A DNA stretch of 64,000 bases. Origin: JBOGOC01 sp050747525. Lineage in GTDB: Bacteria > Acidobacteriota > Polarisedimenticolia > JACPZX01 > DASXTC01. How positions within the stretch are numbered: position 1 is the stretch's first letter; the number at the start of each line of letters is the position of its first letter. Below the pieces are notes generated by a model. That model did no database searches. It was given only the letters and a program-made list of their open reading frames with translations, and was not told the DNA's origin. The position numbers were made by a program, and so were the translations under genes. The stretch spans positions 1 to 64,000 of the forward strand of contig JBOGOC010000110.1 of assembly GCA_050747525.1 (NCBI GenBank), in the 5' to 3' direction. Below are positions 45,475 to 54,705 of the stretch, one piece after another.

Positions 45475-45840
45475 CCCCGATCGAGCGGCTGGCGACCAGG
45501 CAGTGCGGCTGGCCGTGGTCTCGCGTCTCGCGTGGATCCTCCGCAAGCGGAGGGCGTTCGTGGAGCAGGCTCGCCAGTCGCAACGAGAGACAGTCACGGG
45601 CGAGAGTCAATACTTCCAGGGGCGCCGTTACCTGCCCTACGTGATTGAAGTGGCCAAATCACCTTCCGTCCGTCTGGCCGGCCACAACACGATGGAACTG
45701 CGGGTTCGCCCGGGCAGCGACCGACAGGCCCGCGAGGCCGTCCTTCAGGGATGGTATCGACGTGGCCTGCGCGAGCAGGCAACGACGCTTCTTGCCAAGT
45801 GGGGGCCGAAGATCGGCGTGACTGTTTCTGAGGTGGGACT
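45475..45840 (+). pseudogene. Truncated M48/DUF45-type metallopeptidase (type I restriction-linked family)
   Basis: The frame carries the N-terminal half of the YgjP/DUF45 family: V-S-R-L-A-W-I-L-R-K-R-R, then Q-S-Q-R-E-T-V-T-G-E-S-Q-Y-F-Q-G-R-R-Y and A-V-L-Q-G-W-Y-R-R-G-L-R-E. The protein breaks off just before the W-G-S-C and H-E-x-x-H catalytic motifs, exactly where conserved block R3 begins. No start codon with a ribosome-binding site is evident. Members of this family often sit beside hsdR of type I restriction systems, so element E3 or a predecessor probably carried one. Confidence 0.65.
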
Positions 45841-45954
45841 GTGCCGGTTCTGTGATGGAACACCAGCCGAACCCACCCCACTCCAGCCCAAATTTCCTCG
45901 CCTAAGTCGTTGCTCTATTTGACCGACTCGTCTGGCGTGGTGTCCGGAATCGCG
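45838..45954 (+). repeat. Conserved block preceding attachment core (copy R3)
   Basis: Collinear with R1 and R2 (ACTGTGCCGGTTCTGTGATG, CCTAAGTCGTTGCTCTATTT). It truncates the metallopeptidase remnant on its left and runs directly into core copy 4. Confidence 0.8.
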
Positions 45955-45980
45955 TTCGATTCCCACACGCTTCCGCCAGG
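45955..45980 (+). repeat. Attachment core copy 4
   Basis: 26-bp copy of the selC 3' end. It is followed by an integrase tail remnant, the same order as at selC itself. Confidence 0.88.
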
Positions 45981-45984
45981 GCTC

Positions 45985-46140
45985 CCTGCAGCATCAGGCT
46001 TTCCCGAGTGCTCCACTCCCCCGCTGTGCCGGTTCTGAGGGCTTCGGAGCCTCACCGGGGAACCGTAAGACCCTTCGGCCTGACGAGGCAGCAGCCAGGT
46101 GCCTCTGCGTGCGCCTGCGGCACGCCCGCGGATCATAGGC
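45985..46140 (-). pseudogene. Integrase 3'-end remnant
   Basis: About 150 bp match the last part of the integrase gene next to selC at the DNA level, for example TTCGGCCTGA and CAGGTGCCTCTGCGTGCGCC against their counterparts near 16,510-16,550. The peptide N-R-H-S-G-G-V-E-H is matched by N-R-H-S-G-G-G-E-R there. Frameshifts are present and the catalytic region is gone, so this marks the left end of element E4. Confidence 0.75.
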
Positions 46141-46359
46141 TTCGCGACTTCACGCACGGCGCGTGAGGGGGGGGTCGTGAATTCGGTTCGGGCTGCGCAC
46201 AGTTCGGAGTAGAATCGCCTACCGGCTATCGCCGAGCGGGCAAGGGGAGGATGTCCCGAGGCCCCCTGCGACGGCGTCCGACCCTCAACAGCATCCTCGG
46301 CCGCAACCGCAGGGACGGGCTGCGCTTCACCATCTGCCCGATGTGCAGAGGAGGCACCC
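46141..46359. other. Promoter region of the FG-GAP protein gene
   Basis: No gene seen. The AGAGGAGG at 46,347-46,354 is the ribosome-binding site for the GTG at 46,360. The conserved box found before the other large secreted genes is absent here. Confidence 0.4.
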
Positions 46360-49300
46360 GTGTCCCATCCCGCGCCAGGTCGTCCAGCAGCAGCCCGTTC
46401 ACTCGGACTCATCCTTCTCGCAATCGGTGCCCTCCTCGGCGGAAATGCGAGCGCCGGAGACCAGGCAGCCGGCTCCCGGCCCGAGTATTTCCTCAAGTTC
46501 GCCGGCTCGCTGCCTGAGTCCGACGGCAGTCTCTTTTCGGGAAGCCGCACGTTCGTCTTCGAGCTCTTCGGGCGCGAGCGCGGAGAGGCGCCGATCTGGT
46601 CCGAGCAGCAGGAGATCGAGGTCCGTGATGGGCGGTACTCGACCCTGCTGGGAGTCAGCGCGCCCCTCACGGCGCCTCCGGGAGACGGGTACGCGCTCGC
46701 GGTCCGTGTCGAGGGAGTGGTCGAGCCGCTCGAGGTGCACGAGATCTCGATCGCGGTGCCCGCCGGCAGGGACGGGGTCGCTCGAACCGCGGGCACCCCG
46801 ATCTACAGGCTCCTCCCCTCGACGACGGGCCGGCGCGGCCGAGGCCGGATGGCGGCGATGGCCACCGCAGCCGCGGTGTCCGAGCCGGCGGACCAGGCCA
46901 TGGCCCAGGCCGGCGCTGCCGCCTCGGGGCCCAGACTCCTCTTCGTCGGTGTGGAAGTGGAGGAGACATCGGGCAACACGGACGGTTCTCTGGAGCCCGG
47001 CGAAACGGTCAACCTCAAGGTCAAGCTCTACAACGACGGCAATGAGCTGGCCTCGTCCATCTTCGGGACTCTCGACTATCTCGGGACGAATCCCGATGTG
47101 ACGATCCTCGACAAGACCGCTTCGTGGCCGAACCTGGCGGCACGCGGAGCCCCGGCGCTGACCGACTCCCCCCACTTCCAGGTCCAGCTCGCAGGCACTC
47201 TGGCCTGCGGGACGGTGCTGCCATTCCGCGTGGAGGTGACGACAGGAACGGGGGGGATCTTCGATCTCGACTTCTCGCTCAAGGCCGGCCAGAGACTCGA
47301 CTATGACATGCTCCACGACGCGATCCGCCGATTCAACGAGCAGGAGGCGAACCTCTGGGGGGCCGATCCGGGGGACAAGCTCGGCTCGAGCGTGGCGTGG
47401 GGGGACATCAACGGAGACGGGCGCGCGGATCTGATTTTGGGGGCCAGCGAAGGCGACTCTGTAGGAAACGCCCGCGGCTTCGCTGGGGAGGTCTACCTCA
47501 TTTACGGGAGGTCCAGCCAGTGGACCGAAACGGATCTCCTCAGCCCGGGGACCGGCGTGGCGCGATTCTGGGGAGCGGATCCAACTGATGTCCTCGGGAT
47601 CTCTGTCGCCAGCGGTGACCTGAACGGCGACGGCTTCGACGACCTCATTTTGGGAGCAGAACTCGCCGACGGTCAGGGAAACGCGCGCGCTAACGCTGGT
47701 GAGGTCTACCTCATCTACGGGAGGTCCAGCGAGTGGACCGACACGGATCTCCTCTCCCCGGCGCCCGGCGTGGCGCGATTCTGGGGGGCGGACTCCCTGG
47801 ATTTGCTGGGATCTTCGGTGGCCAGCGGTGACGTGAACGGCGACGGGTTCGACGACCTCATTTTGGGGGCCAAAGAAAGCGACTCTTCAGGAAACGCCCG
47901 CAACGCCGCTGGGGAGGTCTACCTCATCTACGGGAGGTCCACCCAGTGGATCGACACGAATCTCCTCACCCCCCCGTCCGGCGTGGCGCGATTCTGGGGC
48001 GCGGAACCCTTTGACACGTTGGGCTCCAGTGTGGCCAGCGGAGACGTGAACGGCGACGGGTTCGACGACCTCATTCTGGGGGCGGTCTTCGGCGACTCCG
48101 TGGGGAACACGCGTTTCAACGCTGGGGAGGTCTATGTCATCTACGGGAGGTCCAGCCAGTGGACCGACACGGATCTCCTCACCCCTCCGTCCGGCGTGGC
48201 GCGATTCTGGGGGGTGGATGAAGCAGATCGCCTCGGGATCTCTGTCACCAGCGGTGACGTGGACGGCGACGGCTTCGACGACCTGATCCTGGGAGCGGAC
48301 GACGGCGACTCCGTGGGGAACACGCGCTTCCTCGCTGGGGAGGTCTACCTCATTTACGGGAGGTCCAGCCAATGGACCGACACGGATCTCCTCAGCCCGG
48401 CGACGGGCGTGGCGCGATTCTGGGGGGCGGATAATGCCGATCACCTCGGGTTCTCTGTCACCAGCGGTGACGTGGACGGCGACGGCTTCGACGACCTGAT
48501 CCTGGGAGCGTTTAACAGCTCATCCGCAGGGAGCACGCGCCTCAGTGCCGGAGCGGTTTACCTAATCTACGGGAGGTCCAGCCCGTGGACCGACACGGAT
48601 CTGCTCACCCCGGCGCCCGACGTGTCGCGATTCTGGGGGGCGGATACATTCGATCACCTCGGGTTCTCTGTCGGCAGCGGGGATGTGGACGGCGACGGCT
48701 TCGACGACGTGATCCTGGGAGCGGTTTCCGGCGCTTCGGCGGGAAACGCGCGCCCCGATGCCGGAGAAGTGTACCTCTGGTACGGGAAGCCCGTGGACAC
48801 GCACTACGCCCGCTCCGACACCTACTCGTTCATCGACGCCAGCGTCGGGGCCGGTCTTCCTGCCCTTGCCTGCGATGACTGCTCCACGACAGTGCCGATA
48901 GGATTCTCGTTTCCCTTCCATGGCGAGGAGTATTCGACCATCCACGTGTCGAGCAATGGCCTGATCTCCTTCGCGCCCATCAGCGACCTCGCCTCCGCGA
49001 ACCCGATCTGCATCCCGGCGCGCAATCCCTCGAATCTCCTGGTCGCCCCCTTCTGGGACGATCTGAACCCGGCCGCCGGAGGAGCAGGCAGCGGCGTCTT
49101 CACCCTCCTCCAGGGGACCGCCCCGAACCGCCGGCTCACGATCGAATGGAAGGATGTCCCGCACTATCCGGCGACGGGCGGAGCGACGTTCGAGGTGACG
49201 CTCTTCGAGTCGTCGGGACAGATCCTCGTCCAGTACGGCGACACGATTTTCGGAAACAGCGCCTTCGACGGCGGCGCCGCTGCGGTCGCGGGGCTCGAGA

Positions 49301-50427
49301 ACGGCAAGGGGGCCCAGGGCACGGCCTACTCCTGCTTCTCCAATAACCTTCTGACCGGCTCGACGGCCGTGCGGTTCATCCCGACGACTCCCCTGATCGA
49401 AACGCGGCCGGAGACCGCCACGCCCCTGTGGAGCACGACCGGTCTGTGGCATCTCTCGACAGGGGCCTGCGAGCCGGACCAGCACACGGGAAGCACGGGC
49501 TGGTACTACGGTCAGGATGCCACCTGCGACTACAACACCGCATCCGTCAACAGCGGATCCTTGAGGGCGCCGACGGTCCCTGATTTTCCCGCCGACGCCC
49601 GCCTGGCGTACTGGTACAGGAGGCAGGCCGAAGCGGGGACGTTCGATCTCTCCAAAGTCCAGCTCAGCACCACCGGGACGGGCGGCTCGTATGGGGACAT
49701 TCAGCAGACAACCGATTCCACCAATGTCTGGCTCTACGCCGGTGTCACCAACATCTTCTCTGCGCCGGCGGCGACGGTCGATCTGAGGTTCTTCTTCGAC
49801 ACCGTGGACAACGCCGTCAACAACACGCTCGGCTGGATGGTGGACGACGTCCAGCTCGTCGGCTGCGACGCCACCGGCGCACCCTCGATGGCCGCCGCGG
49901 CGACCGCCTTCGCGCAGCCCGACACGTTCTGCGAGGGGGACTCGGGGGTGCTCGACGCTCTGGGCTCCTTCTGCGGAGATTCGGGATCACCCTCGGGCTA
50001 TCAGTGGCGGCGCGATGGACTGGACCTGGCGGGAGCGACGAGTCTGATGCACGCGATCCCGCCGACCGAACCCGCGGGTGTCTACGACTATTCCGTCGCC
50101 ATCTCGTGTCCCGGTGGAGCCATGGATGAATCAGACGCGCAGCAGGTGACGATCGTGGCGCCTCCGGAGGCAGTGGGCCCGACCCTCGAGCTCCTCGCGT
50201 TACCGAACCCTGCTGCCCCGGCGTCGCTGAAATTCACCTGGACGGACGTGACGGGGGCGGATGACTACGTGGTGTTGCAGGATACGACGAACGGTCCCTT
50301 CACGACGGTGACGGGAACCGCCTCGAGCGGGTCGCCGGGTCTGACCGTTCCGCTTCCGCCGGGATCGCTCGTCTACTTCCTCGTCGCCGGACGCAACGCC
50401 GTCTGCGGGGAGGGGCCGAAGCAATGA
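46360..50427 (+). CDS. Exported FG-GAP (integrin-type) beta-propeller protein, 1,355 aa
   Basis: GTG start with strong ribosome-binding site and signal peptide (L-G-L-I-L-L-A-I-G-A-L-L-G). The mature protein begins with a domain like that of the collar-type proteins downstream (Y-F-L-K-F-A-G-S-L). An Ig-like module (about residues 185-300) follows, then seven nearly identical 71-residue FG-GAP repeats (about 325-810). Their Ca-binding loops read G-D-V-N-G-D-G-F-D-D-L-I-L-G and alternate with Y-L-I-Y-G-R-S-S-Q-W. A PEP-CTERM-like or NIDO-type beta domain, a jelly-roll and Ig/Fn3 modules end the protein. No catalytic motif was seen, so adhesion or binding is likely. It converges on the CHAT protease gene with only 12 bp between stops. 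Confidence 0.82.
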   Translation: MSHPAPGRPAAARSLGLILLAIGALLGGNASAGDQAAGSRPEYFLKFAGSLPESDGSLFSGSRTFVFELFGRERGEAPIWSEQQEIEVRDGRYSTLLGVSAPLTAPPGDGYALAVRVEGVVEPLEVHEISIAVPAGRDGVARTAGTPIYRLLPSTTGRRGRGRMAAMATAAAVSEPADQAMAQAGAAASGPRLLFVGVEVEETSGNTDGSLEPGETVNLKVKLYNDGNELASSIFGTLDYLGTNPDVTILDKTASWPNLAARGAPALTDSPHFQVQLAGTLACGTVLPFRVEVTTGTGGIFDLDFSLKAGQRLDYDMLHDAIRRFNEQEANLWGADPGDKLGSSVAWGDINGDGRADLILGASEGDSVGNARGFAGEVYLIYGRSSQWTETDLLSPGTGVARFWGADPTDVLGISVASGDLNGDGFDDLILGAELADGQGNARANAGEVYLIYGRSSEWTDTDLLSPAPGVARFWGADSLDLLGSSVASGDVNGDGFDDLILGAKESDSSGNARNAAGEVYLIYGRSTQWIDTNLLTPPSGVARFWGAEPFDTLGSSVASGDVNGDGFDDLILGAVFGDSVGNTRFNAGEVYVIYGRSSQWTDTDLLTPPSGVARFWGVDEADRLGISVTSGDVDGDGFDDLILGADDGDSVGNTRFLAGEVYLIYGRSSQWTDTDLLSPATGVARFWGADNADHLGFSVTSGDVDGDGFDDLILGAFNSSSAGSTRLSAGAVYLIYGRSSPWTDTDLLTPAPDVSRFWGADTFDHLGFSVGSGDVDGDGFDDVILGAVSGASAGNARPDAGEVYLWYGKPVDTHYARSDTYSFIDASVGAGLPALACDDCSTTVPIGFSFPFHGEEYSTIHVSSNGLISFAPISDLASANPICIPARNPSNLLVAPFWDDLNPAAGGAGSGVFTLLQGTAPNRRLTIEWKDVPHYPATGGATFEVTLFESSGQILVQYGDTIFGNSAFDGGAAAVAGLENGKGAQGTAYSCFSNNLLTGSTAVRFIPTTPLIETRPETATPLWSTTGLWHLSTGACEPDQHTGSTGWYYGQDATCDYNTASVNSGSLRAPTVPDFPADARLAYWYRRQAEAGTFDLSKVQLSTTGTGGSYGDIQQTTDSTNVWLYAGVTNIFSAPAATVDLRFFFDTVDNAVNNTLGWMVDDVQLVGCDATGAPSMAAAATAFAQPDTFCEGDSGVLDALGSFCGDSGSPSGYQWRRDGLDLAGATSLMHAIPPTEPAGVYDYSVAISCPGGAMDESDAQQVTIVAPPEAVGPTLELLALPNPAAPASLKFTWTDVTGADDYVVLQDTTNGPFTTVTGTASSGSPGLTVPLPPGSLVYFLVAGRNAVCGEGPKQ
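47338..48790 (+). repeat. Seven tandem 213-bp coding repeats
   Basis: Measured from the recurring CGCGATTCTGGGG at 47,561, 47,774, 47,987, 48,200, 48,413 and 48,626, the period is exactly 213 bp (71 codons). Units are highly similar even at the DNA level, including silent positions, which points to recent expansion or gene conversion. Confidence 0.9.
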
Positions 50428-50439
50428 TGTGCGGGAGGA

Positions 50440-53400
50440 TCACCGCCAGTCGCCGCTGGCGACGAACGCTCCCCAGTAGAACGGATGGGTGCTGAGTCCT
50501 GCCGCCCGGCGGTCCTTCAGGACGCGCAGCCCCGCCTCGCGGACGGCGGCGGTGGTCGATCGCCGGCGCATCAACCGCGCCTCGTAGAGCGCCCGCATCC
50601 ACGTCCGGGTCGGCTCATCGCCGACCGGCCAGAGGCTCATGATCAACGACGCCGCGCCGGCGACCTGAAAGGCCCGCTGCAACCCCAGGACTCCCTCGCC
50701 CGCCTGGATCGTGCCCGTCCCGGTGCTGCAAGCGGACAGCACGACCCACTCGACCCCCGCCAGATCGAGGGTGGCTATCTCTTCGGCCGTCAGGATGCTC
50801 TCCTCTCCGCCCTCCGAGGACACCCTGTTGGCGCCCGCGAAGGCGAGGCCGGACAGGAGCATGGGACTCTCCGCTCCCGCGGAAACCGCCGGCGGTGCGA
50901 CGTCTCCGGACACCACCAGAGCGCCGACCCCGCGCGTGCCGATCCCGGCCGATGGGCAGTCGCTCCCCAGCACGAACGCGTGCGTCGCGAGATGCAGAAC
51001 CTTGCGCCCCGGCCCCTGACGGCGCACGACCTCTTCCGTCGCCTCCGCGCGGGTCGCAAGGACGACCACCGCGGCGTCCGGACTCTTCGCCTTGCTCCTC
51101 GTCCAGAGCCCCGCGATCTCCTGCACCTCCTGCGCCGAGGCGGGCAGCCGCTCGAACTCCAGCGCCCGGAACCCGCGGCAGCCCGGGACAGGTCCCCGGT
51201 ACACCTCCATGCCTGGCGGCGCTTCCGCTGCGGACGGCGGCCTGGCAGCGGCGGTGACGAGCGCCGGCGCCTCGTCGAATGCCGGGTCACCAACGGCGAG
51301 CAGCCCGCTGCCGGTCGCCGTGATCGAAGGACGCAGCAGGTCCTTCTCGGTGGAGAGGCGGTGCATCATCGGCCCCTTCTCGATGAGCCACCCCGATCCG
51401 TCATCGGGCAGTGCTTCCAGGTTGACCAGATGCAGCGAGCCGTCGGGGACGACGAAGACCGTCCCGACGCCGGCCACATGCGCCGCCACCGGATCCCACA
51501 CCGCCTTGCGGAGGGCCAGACCCGAGACCCGGGCTCGCTCCACGGCCGCGGCGTCCGCGGGTGCCAGCCGCACCCCGTTCGACCACTCCGCTACGAGCGC
51601 GTCGATGGCTGCGGCGGATGCCAGGGGAACGACGCGGGCAACACCGCCGGTCCGCGCCAGCACGAATGCCAGATACCGCCGATCCACAGGGGCCTCGATG
51701 TCGGGTCGCTCGCCTGCGTGCTCGTAGAGGGCGTATGCGATCAGCGCAGCGCCACGGGGCAGCGCGCCCGCCACCTGCTCGAATCCGGCAAGGGCCTGCT
51801 GCCGCCCCGTCCGGAATCGGGCGCTGCGCTCCGCCAGTGCGCCTTCCGCCCGCTCCACGTCCCGGCGGGCGTTCATGAGGCGGTCCGGCTGCTGGGGGCT
51901 TGTGGAGTCCCAGATTTCCTGGAGAAAAAGGTTGGACATCCGGTGCCTCGCCCGATCGAGCTCCTGCTTGAGGTCGAGGACGCCGGGATCGGCGCTGGCC
52001 ACTGTGGTGCCGTGGCGCTGCGCCATCTCGTCGAGCACCAGCCCGCGCGAGCGCACCAGGGCGTCCCAGGCGGGCTGCACGATGCCCGGCTCCCGGCTCG
52101 TGGCGGCAACCGACAGGATCAGCGACAACCCGTTCGGCCTGGTCTCCGCGTAGCGGAGCGCCTGCCGCTCGGGCAGCGTCCGGTAGGTCGTGCGCAGGTG
52201 CTCGCGTCCGATCGCTTCGGCGGCCAGGGCCCTGTCCATCGCCTCTGGTCCCCGCTTCATGCTCCATAGCACCTGCCCCTGGTCCAGGAGAGTCTGGGCG
52301 ACCAGATGGTGCTGCTCCCCGAGCGCCTTCCTGCGCAGGGCCAGCGCCCGCTCCACCAGGGCGGCCGCCCGATCGAGATCGCCGAGCTGCTGATGGATGG
52401 CCGCCAGGTCGACGAGGGATGTGGCGATCTCGGGATGGTCGGCGCCAAGAGCTTTCTCCTGGATTGCCAGGGCGCGCTCACATAGGGAGCGCGCCTGCGC
52501 GAGGTCTCCGGAACGGAATCGTACCGTGGCCTGGCCGATGAGGATCGAGGCGACCGCGGGATGGTCCGCGCCGTGCGCCTGCTCACGCAGGGCGAGCGCG
52601 CGCGCGAAGAGCGCGTCGGCATCGTCCGGCTTGTCCAGCCTGGACTTCACCAGGGCAAGGTTCTGGAGCATCTGGGCCGCGCCTCGATGGTCCGGGCCGA
52701 ACCATTTCTCATGGAGGGCGAGGGCGCGCGTCATGAGGGTCTCCGCCTCCGCGTCGTCTCCCTCGTCATGAAGGATGTTGGCGAGGCTCAGCAGCGAACC
52801 GGCCACGTCGACGTGGTCGGGGCCGAGCACCTTCTCGACGACGGCCAGCTCGCGTTCCCTCAGCGATCGCGCCGTGACGAAGTCGCCGCGGGCGCGGGCG
52901 AGCGTGGCCATCGAGCCCAGCGTGTTCGCCGTGTCGCGGTGGTCCAGACCGAGGGCCTTCTCCTGGATCGAGAGGGCCCTCGCATAGAGCGACTCGGCGG
53001 CCTCGTAGTCGGCCAGTCTCCGGTGGACGTTCCCCAGGAATCCCAGAGTCTGCGCGAGCTGCGGGTGGGCCGGCCCCAGCTTCGCCTCCTCGATCGCGAG
53101 GGCCCGCTCGCCGAGCCGAAGCGCCTCCTCCATCTCGTGGGCGTCACGGTGGATGCGAGCCAGGTTGTACAGGACGATGGAGAGGGAAGCATGCTCCTTC
53201 CCGAAGTACTTTTCACGGATGGCCAGCGCCCGCTCGTACAGCCCTCTGGCTTCCTGAGGCTCTCCCATCGTCATCTTGAGGCCGGCGATGTTCACCAGGG
53301 TCGAGGCGACGTCCGGGTGGTCCGGCCCGTGGGCCTTCTCACGGATCGCCAGCGACCGGCGGAAGCATGCCTCCGCCGTGGCATGGTCTCCCATCCTCAG

Positions 53401-53904
53401 GCACACGCCACCGAGGTTGTTGAGCTGAAGGGCCACCCAGGGGTCGTCGACACCCAGCGACTTCTCCGCGACGCTCACCGAGCGCTCGTAGATGGTCCGC
53501 GCATCGGCGTAGCGCGAGTTCATGTTGTGGATGTTGCCCAGGTTGGTCAGGCTGAGGATCAGATCGCGGTGCACCGGCCCGAGCTTCTCTTCCTTGATCC
53601 GGACGGCCCGTTCGGCCAGCGACAGGAGCTCCGGATCCTTGTATCGGCCGGCGCGCCACGCCGCCTCGACGATCCTGTCGATGATGGTGCCGATCGCCGG
53701 CCCGTCGGAAGGACGCTCGCGTTCGAGGGTGGCCAGGTAGAGCCGGCCCTTCTCTTCGGCTTCCTTGAGCTTGCCGGCGTCGATGAGCGACTGGAGCTCG
53801 CGGGCGGGGTCGGGAGGGGCGACCTGCGGCTCCGCGCCGACCGCCGCCGTGGCGGCGACCAGCAGCAAGGGAAGGCCCCGTGCGCGGAAGGCAAGAGAGC
53901 GCAT
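50440..53904 (-). CDS. Exported TPR-CHAT caspase-like protease, 1,154 aa
   Basis: CHAT is a caspase-fold cysteine protease domain related to separase. The protein starts with a signal peptide (M-R-S-L-A-F-R-A-R-G-L-P-L-L-L-V-A-A). About ten 42-residue TPRs of the kinesin-light-chain type follow (about residues 75-590, recurrent A-L-A-I-x-E-K and P-D-H-P-x-V-A). A helical linker leads to a C-terminal CHAT domain (about 850-1154). The catalytic dyad is His975 (V-L-H-L-A-T-H-A-F-V) and Cys1059 (V-L-S-A-C-S-T-G-T-G), with S-L-W-P-V-G-D after it. TPR-CHAT proteins often act as activated effectors of defence or signalling. A periplasmic or secreted location, as predicted here, is less common. It diverges from the sigma factor-kinase pair. 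Confidence 0.87.
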   Translation of the reverse strand: MRSLAFRARGLPLLLVAATAAVGAEPQVAPPDPARELQSLIDAGKLKEAEEKGRLYLATLERERPSDGPAIGTIIDRIVEAAWRAGRYKDPELLSLAERAVRIKEEKLGPVHRDLILSLTNLGNIHNMNSRYADARTIYERSVSVAEKSLGVDDPWVALQLNNLGGVCLRMGDHATAEACFRRSLAIREKAHGPDHPDVASTLVNIAGLKMTMGEPQEARGLYERALAIREKYFGKEHASLSIVLYNLARIHRDAHEMEEALRLGERALAIEEAKLGPAHPQLAQTLGFLGNVHRRLADYEAAESLYARALSIQEKALGLDHRDTANTLGSMATLARARGDFVTARSLRERELAVVEKVLGPDHVDVAGSLLSLANILHDEGDDAEAETLMTRALALHEKWFGPDHRGAAQMLQNLALVKSRLDKPDDADALFARALALREQAHGADHPAVASILIGQATVRFRSGDLAQARSLCERALAIQEKALGADHPEIATSLVDLAAIHQQLGDLDRAAALVERALALRRKALGEQHHLVAQTLLDQGQVLWSMKRGPEAMDRALAAEAIGREHLRTTYRTLPERQALRYAETRPNGLSLILSVAATSREPGIVQPAWDALVRSRGLVLDEMAQRHGTTVASADPGVLDLKQELDRARHRMSNLFLQEIWDSTSPQQPDRLMNARRDVERAEGALAERSARFRTGRQQALAGFEQVAGALPRGAALIAYALYEHAGERPDIEAPVDRRYLAFVLARTGGVARVVPLASAAAIDALVAEWSNGVRLAPADAAAVERARVSGLALRKAVWDPVAAHVAGVGTVFVVPDGSLHLVNLEALPDDGSGWLIEKGPMMHRLSTEKDLLRPSITATGSGLLAVGDPAFDEAPALVTAAARPPSAAEAPPGMEVYRGPVPGCRGFRALEFERLPASAQEVQEIAGLWTRSKAKSPDAAVVVLATRAEATEEVVRRQGPGRKVLHLATHAFVLGSDCPSAGIGTRGVGALVVSGDVAPPAVSAGAESPMLLSGLAFAGANRVSSEGGEESILTAEEIATLDLAGVEWVVLSACSTGTGTIQAGEGVLGLQRAFQVAGAASLIMSLWPVGDEPTRTWMRALYEARLMRRRSTTAAVREAGLRVLKDRRAAGLSTHPFYWGAFVASGDWR

Positions 53905-54078
53905 GGACGTACTCCTTGGCAGGAAGCGGGGCGACTATATCACGGTCCTGTTCGTTCCACGACAATCCGGTGTTCTTCCTTGCGGAGACAGGGAGCTCTT
54001 TTTTCTTCTGATGAGCGGCAAGGACGCGTATGATGGCGATGAAGCCGTCTGGGGTTCGGCTGAGAGTCAGGACCAGGC

Positions 54079-54705
54079 ATGCTGGAAGACCCTACCGGCC
54101 GTGGGTCACGCGGACCGGTCGATTCGTCTATATCGCCGCTCGAATCGTCGGCAGAGCTGCTGCGCCGCGCCCGGGATGGCGACTCCCAGGCTCTCAACAG
54201 CCTTTGCGAACGGATCATCCCCCCGCTGAAACGATGGGCGAGGCATCGGCTCCCTTCGTGGGCGCGCGACCTGGTCGACACCGACGACCTGGTGCAGGAA
54301 GCGGTGCTGGGTACCATCCACCAGATCGAGAACTTCGAGCCCCATCACCAGGGGGCGATCCACGCCTACCTGCGCCAGGCGCTCCAGAGCCGGATGCTCA
54401 ACGAACTGCGGCGTGCCCGCCGTCATCCTCATTCCGACGCCATCGAAGGGGACGGTCAGTTGGATCCCTCCCCCTCACCGCTGGAGGCGGCGATCGGCCA
54501 CGAGGCCCTGGCGCGATACGAGTCGGCCCTGCAGCGGCTCAGACCTGACGAGCGCGAGGCGATCGTCGCACGCGTCGAGATGGGGATGGGCTACGCCGAG
54601 CTGGCGCAGGCGATCGGCAAACCGACGCCGGATGCCGCCCGCGTGGCGGTCGGCAGAGCGCTTCTCCGGCTGGCCCAGGAGATGCGGTATGAGCGAACGC
54701 GATGA
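54079..54705 (+). CDS. ECF-like RNA polymerase sigma factor (sigma-70 family)
   Basis: The 208-residue protein has region 2 (about residues 28-105) with L-L-R-R-A-R-D-G-D, D-L-V-D-T-D-D-L-V-Q-E-A-V and H-A-Y-L-R-Q-A-L, and region 4 (about 150-200) with L-R-P-D-E-R-E-A-I-V-A-R-V-E-M-G-M-G-Y-A-E-L-A. It belongs to the group of ECF-like sigma factors usually paired with a Ser/Thr kinase rather than an anti-sigma factor. It overlaps the kinase gene by 17 bp, supporting joint control. The candidate targets are genes after the conserved box, including the kinase's downstream neighbour. Confidence 0.88.
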   Translation: MLEDPTGRGSRGPVDSSISPLESSAELLRRARDGDSQALNSLCERIIPPLKRWARHRLPSWARDLVDTDDLVQEAVLGTIHQIENFEPHHQGAIHAYLRQALQSRMLNELRRARRHPHSDAIEGDGQLDPSPSPLEAAIGHEALARYESALQRLRPDEREAIVARVEMGMGYAELAQAIGKPTPDAARVAVGRALLRLAQEMRYERTR

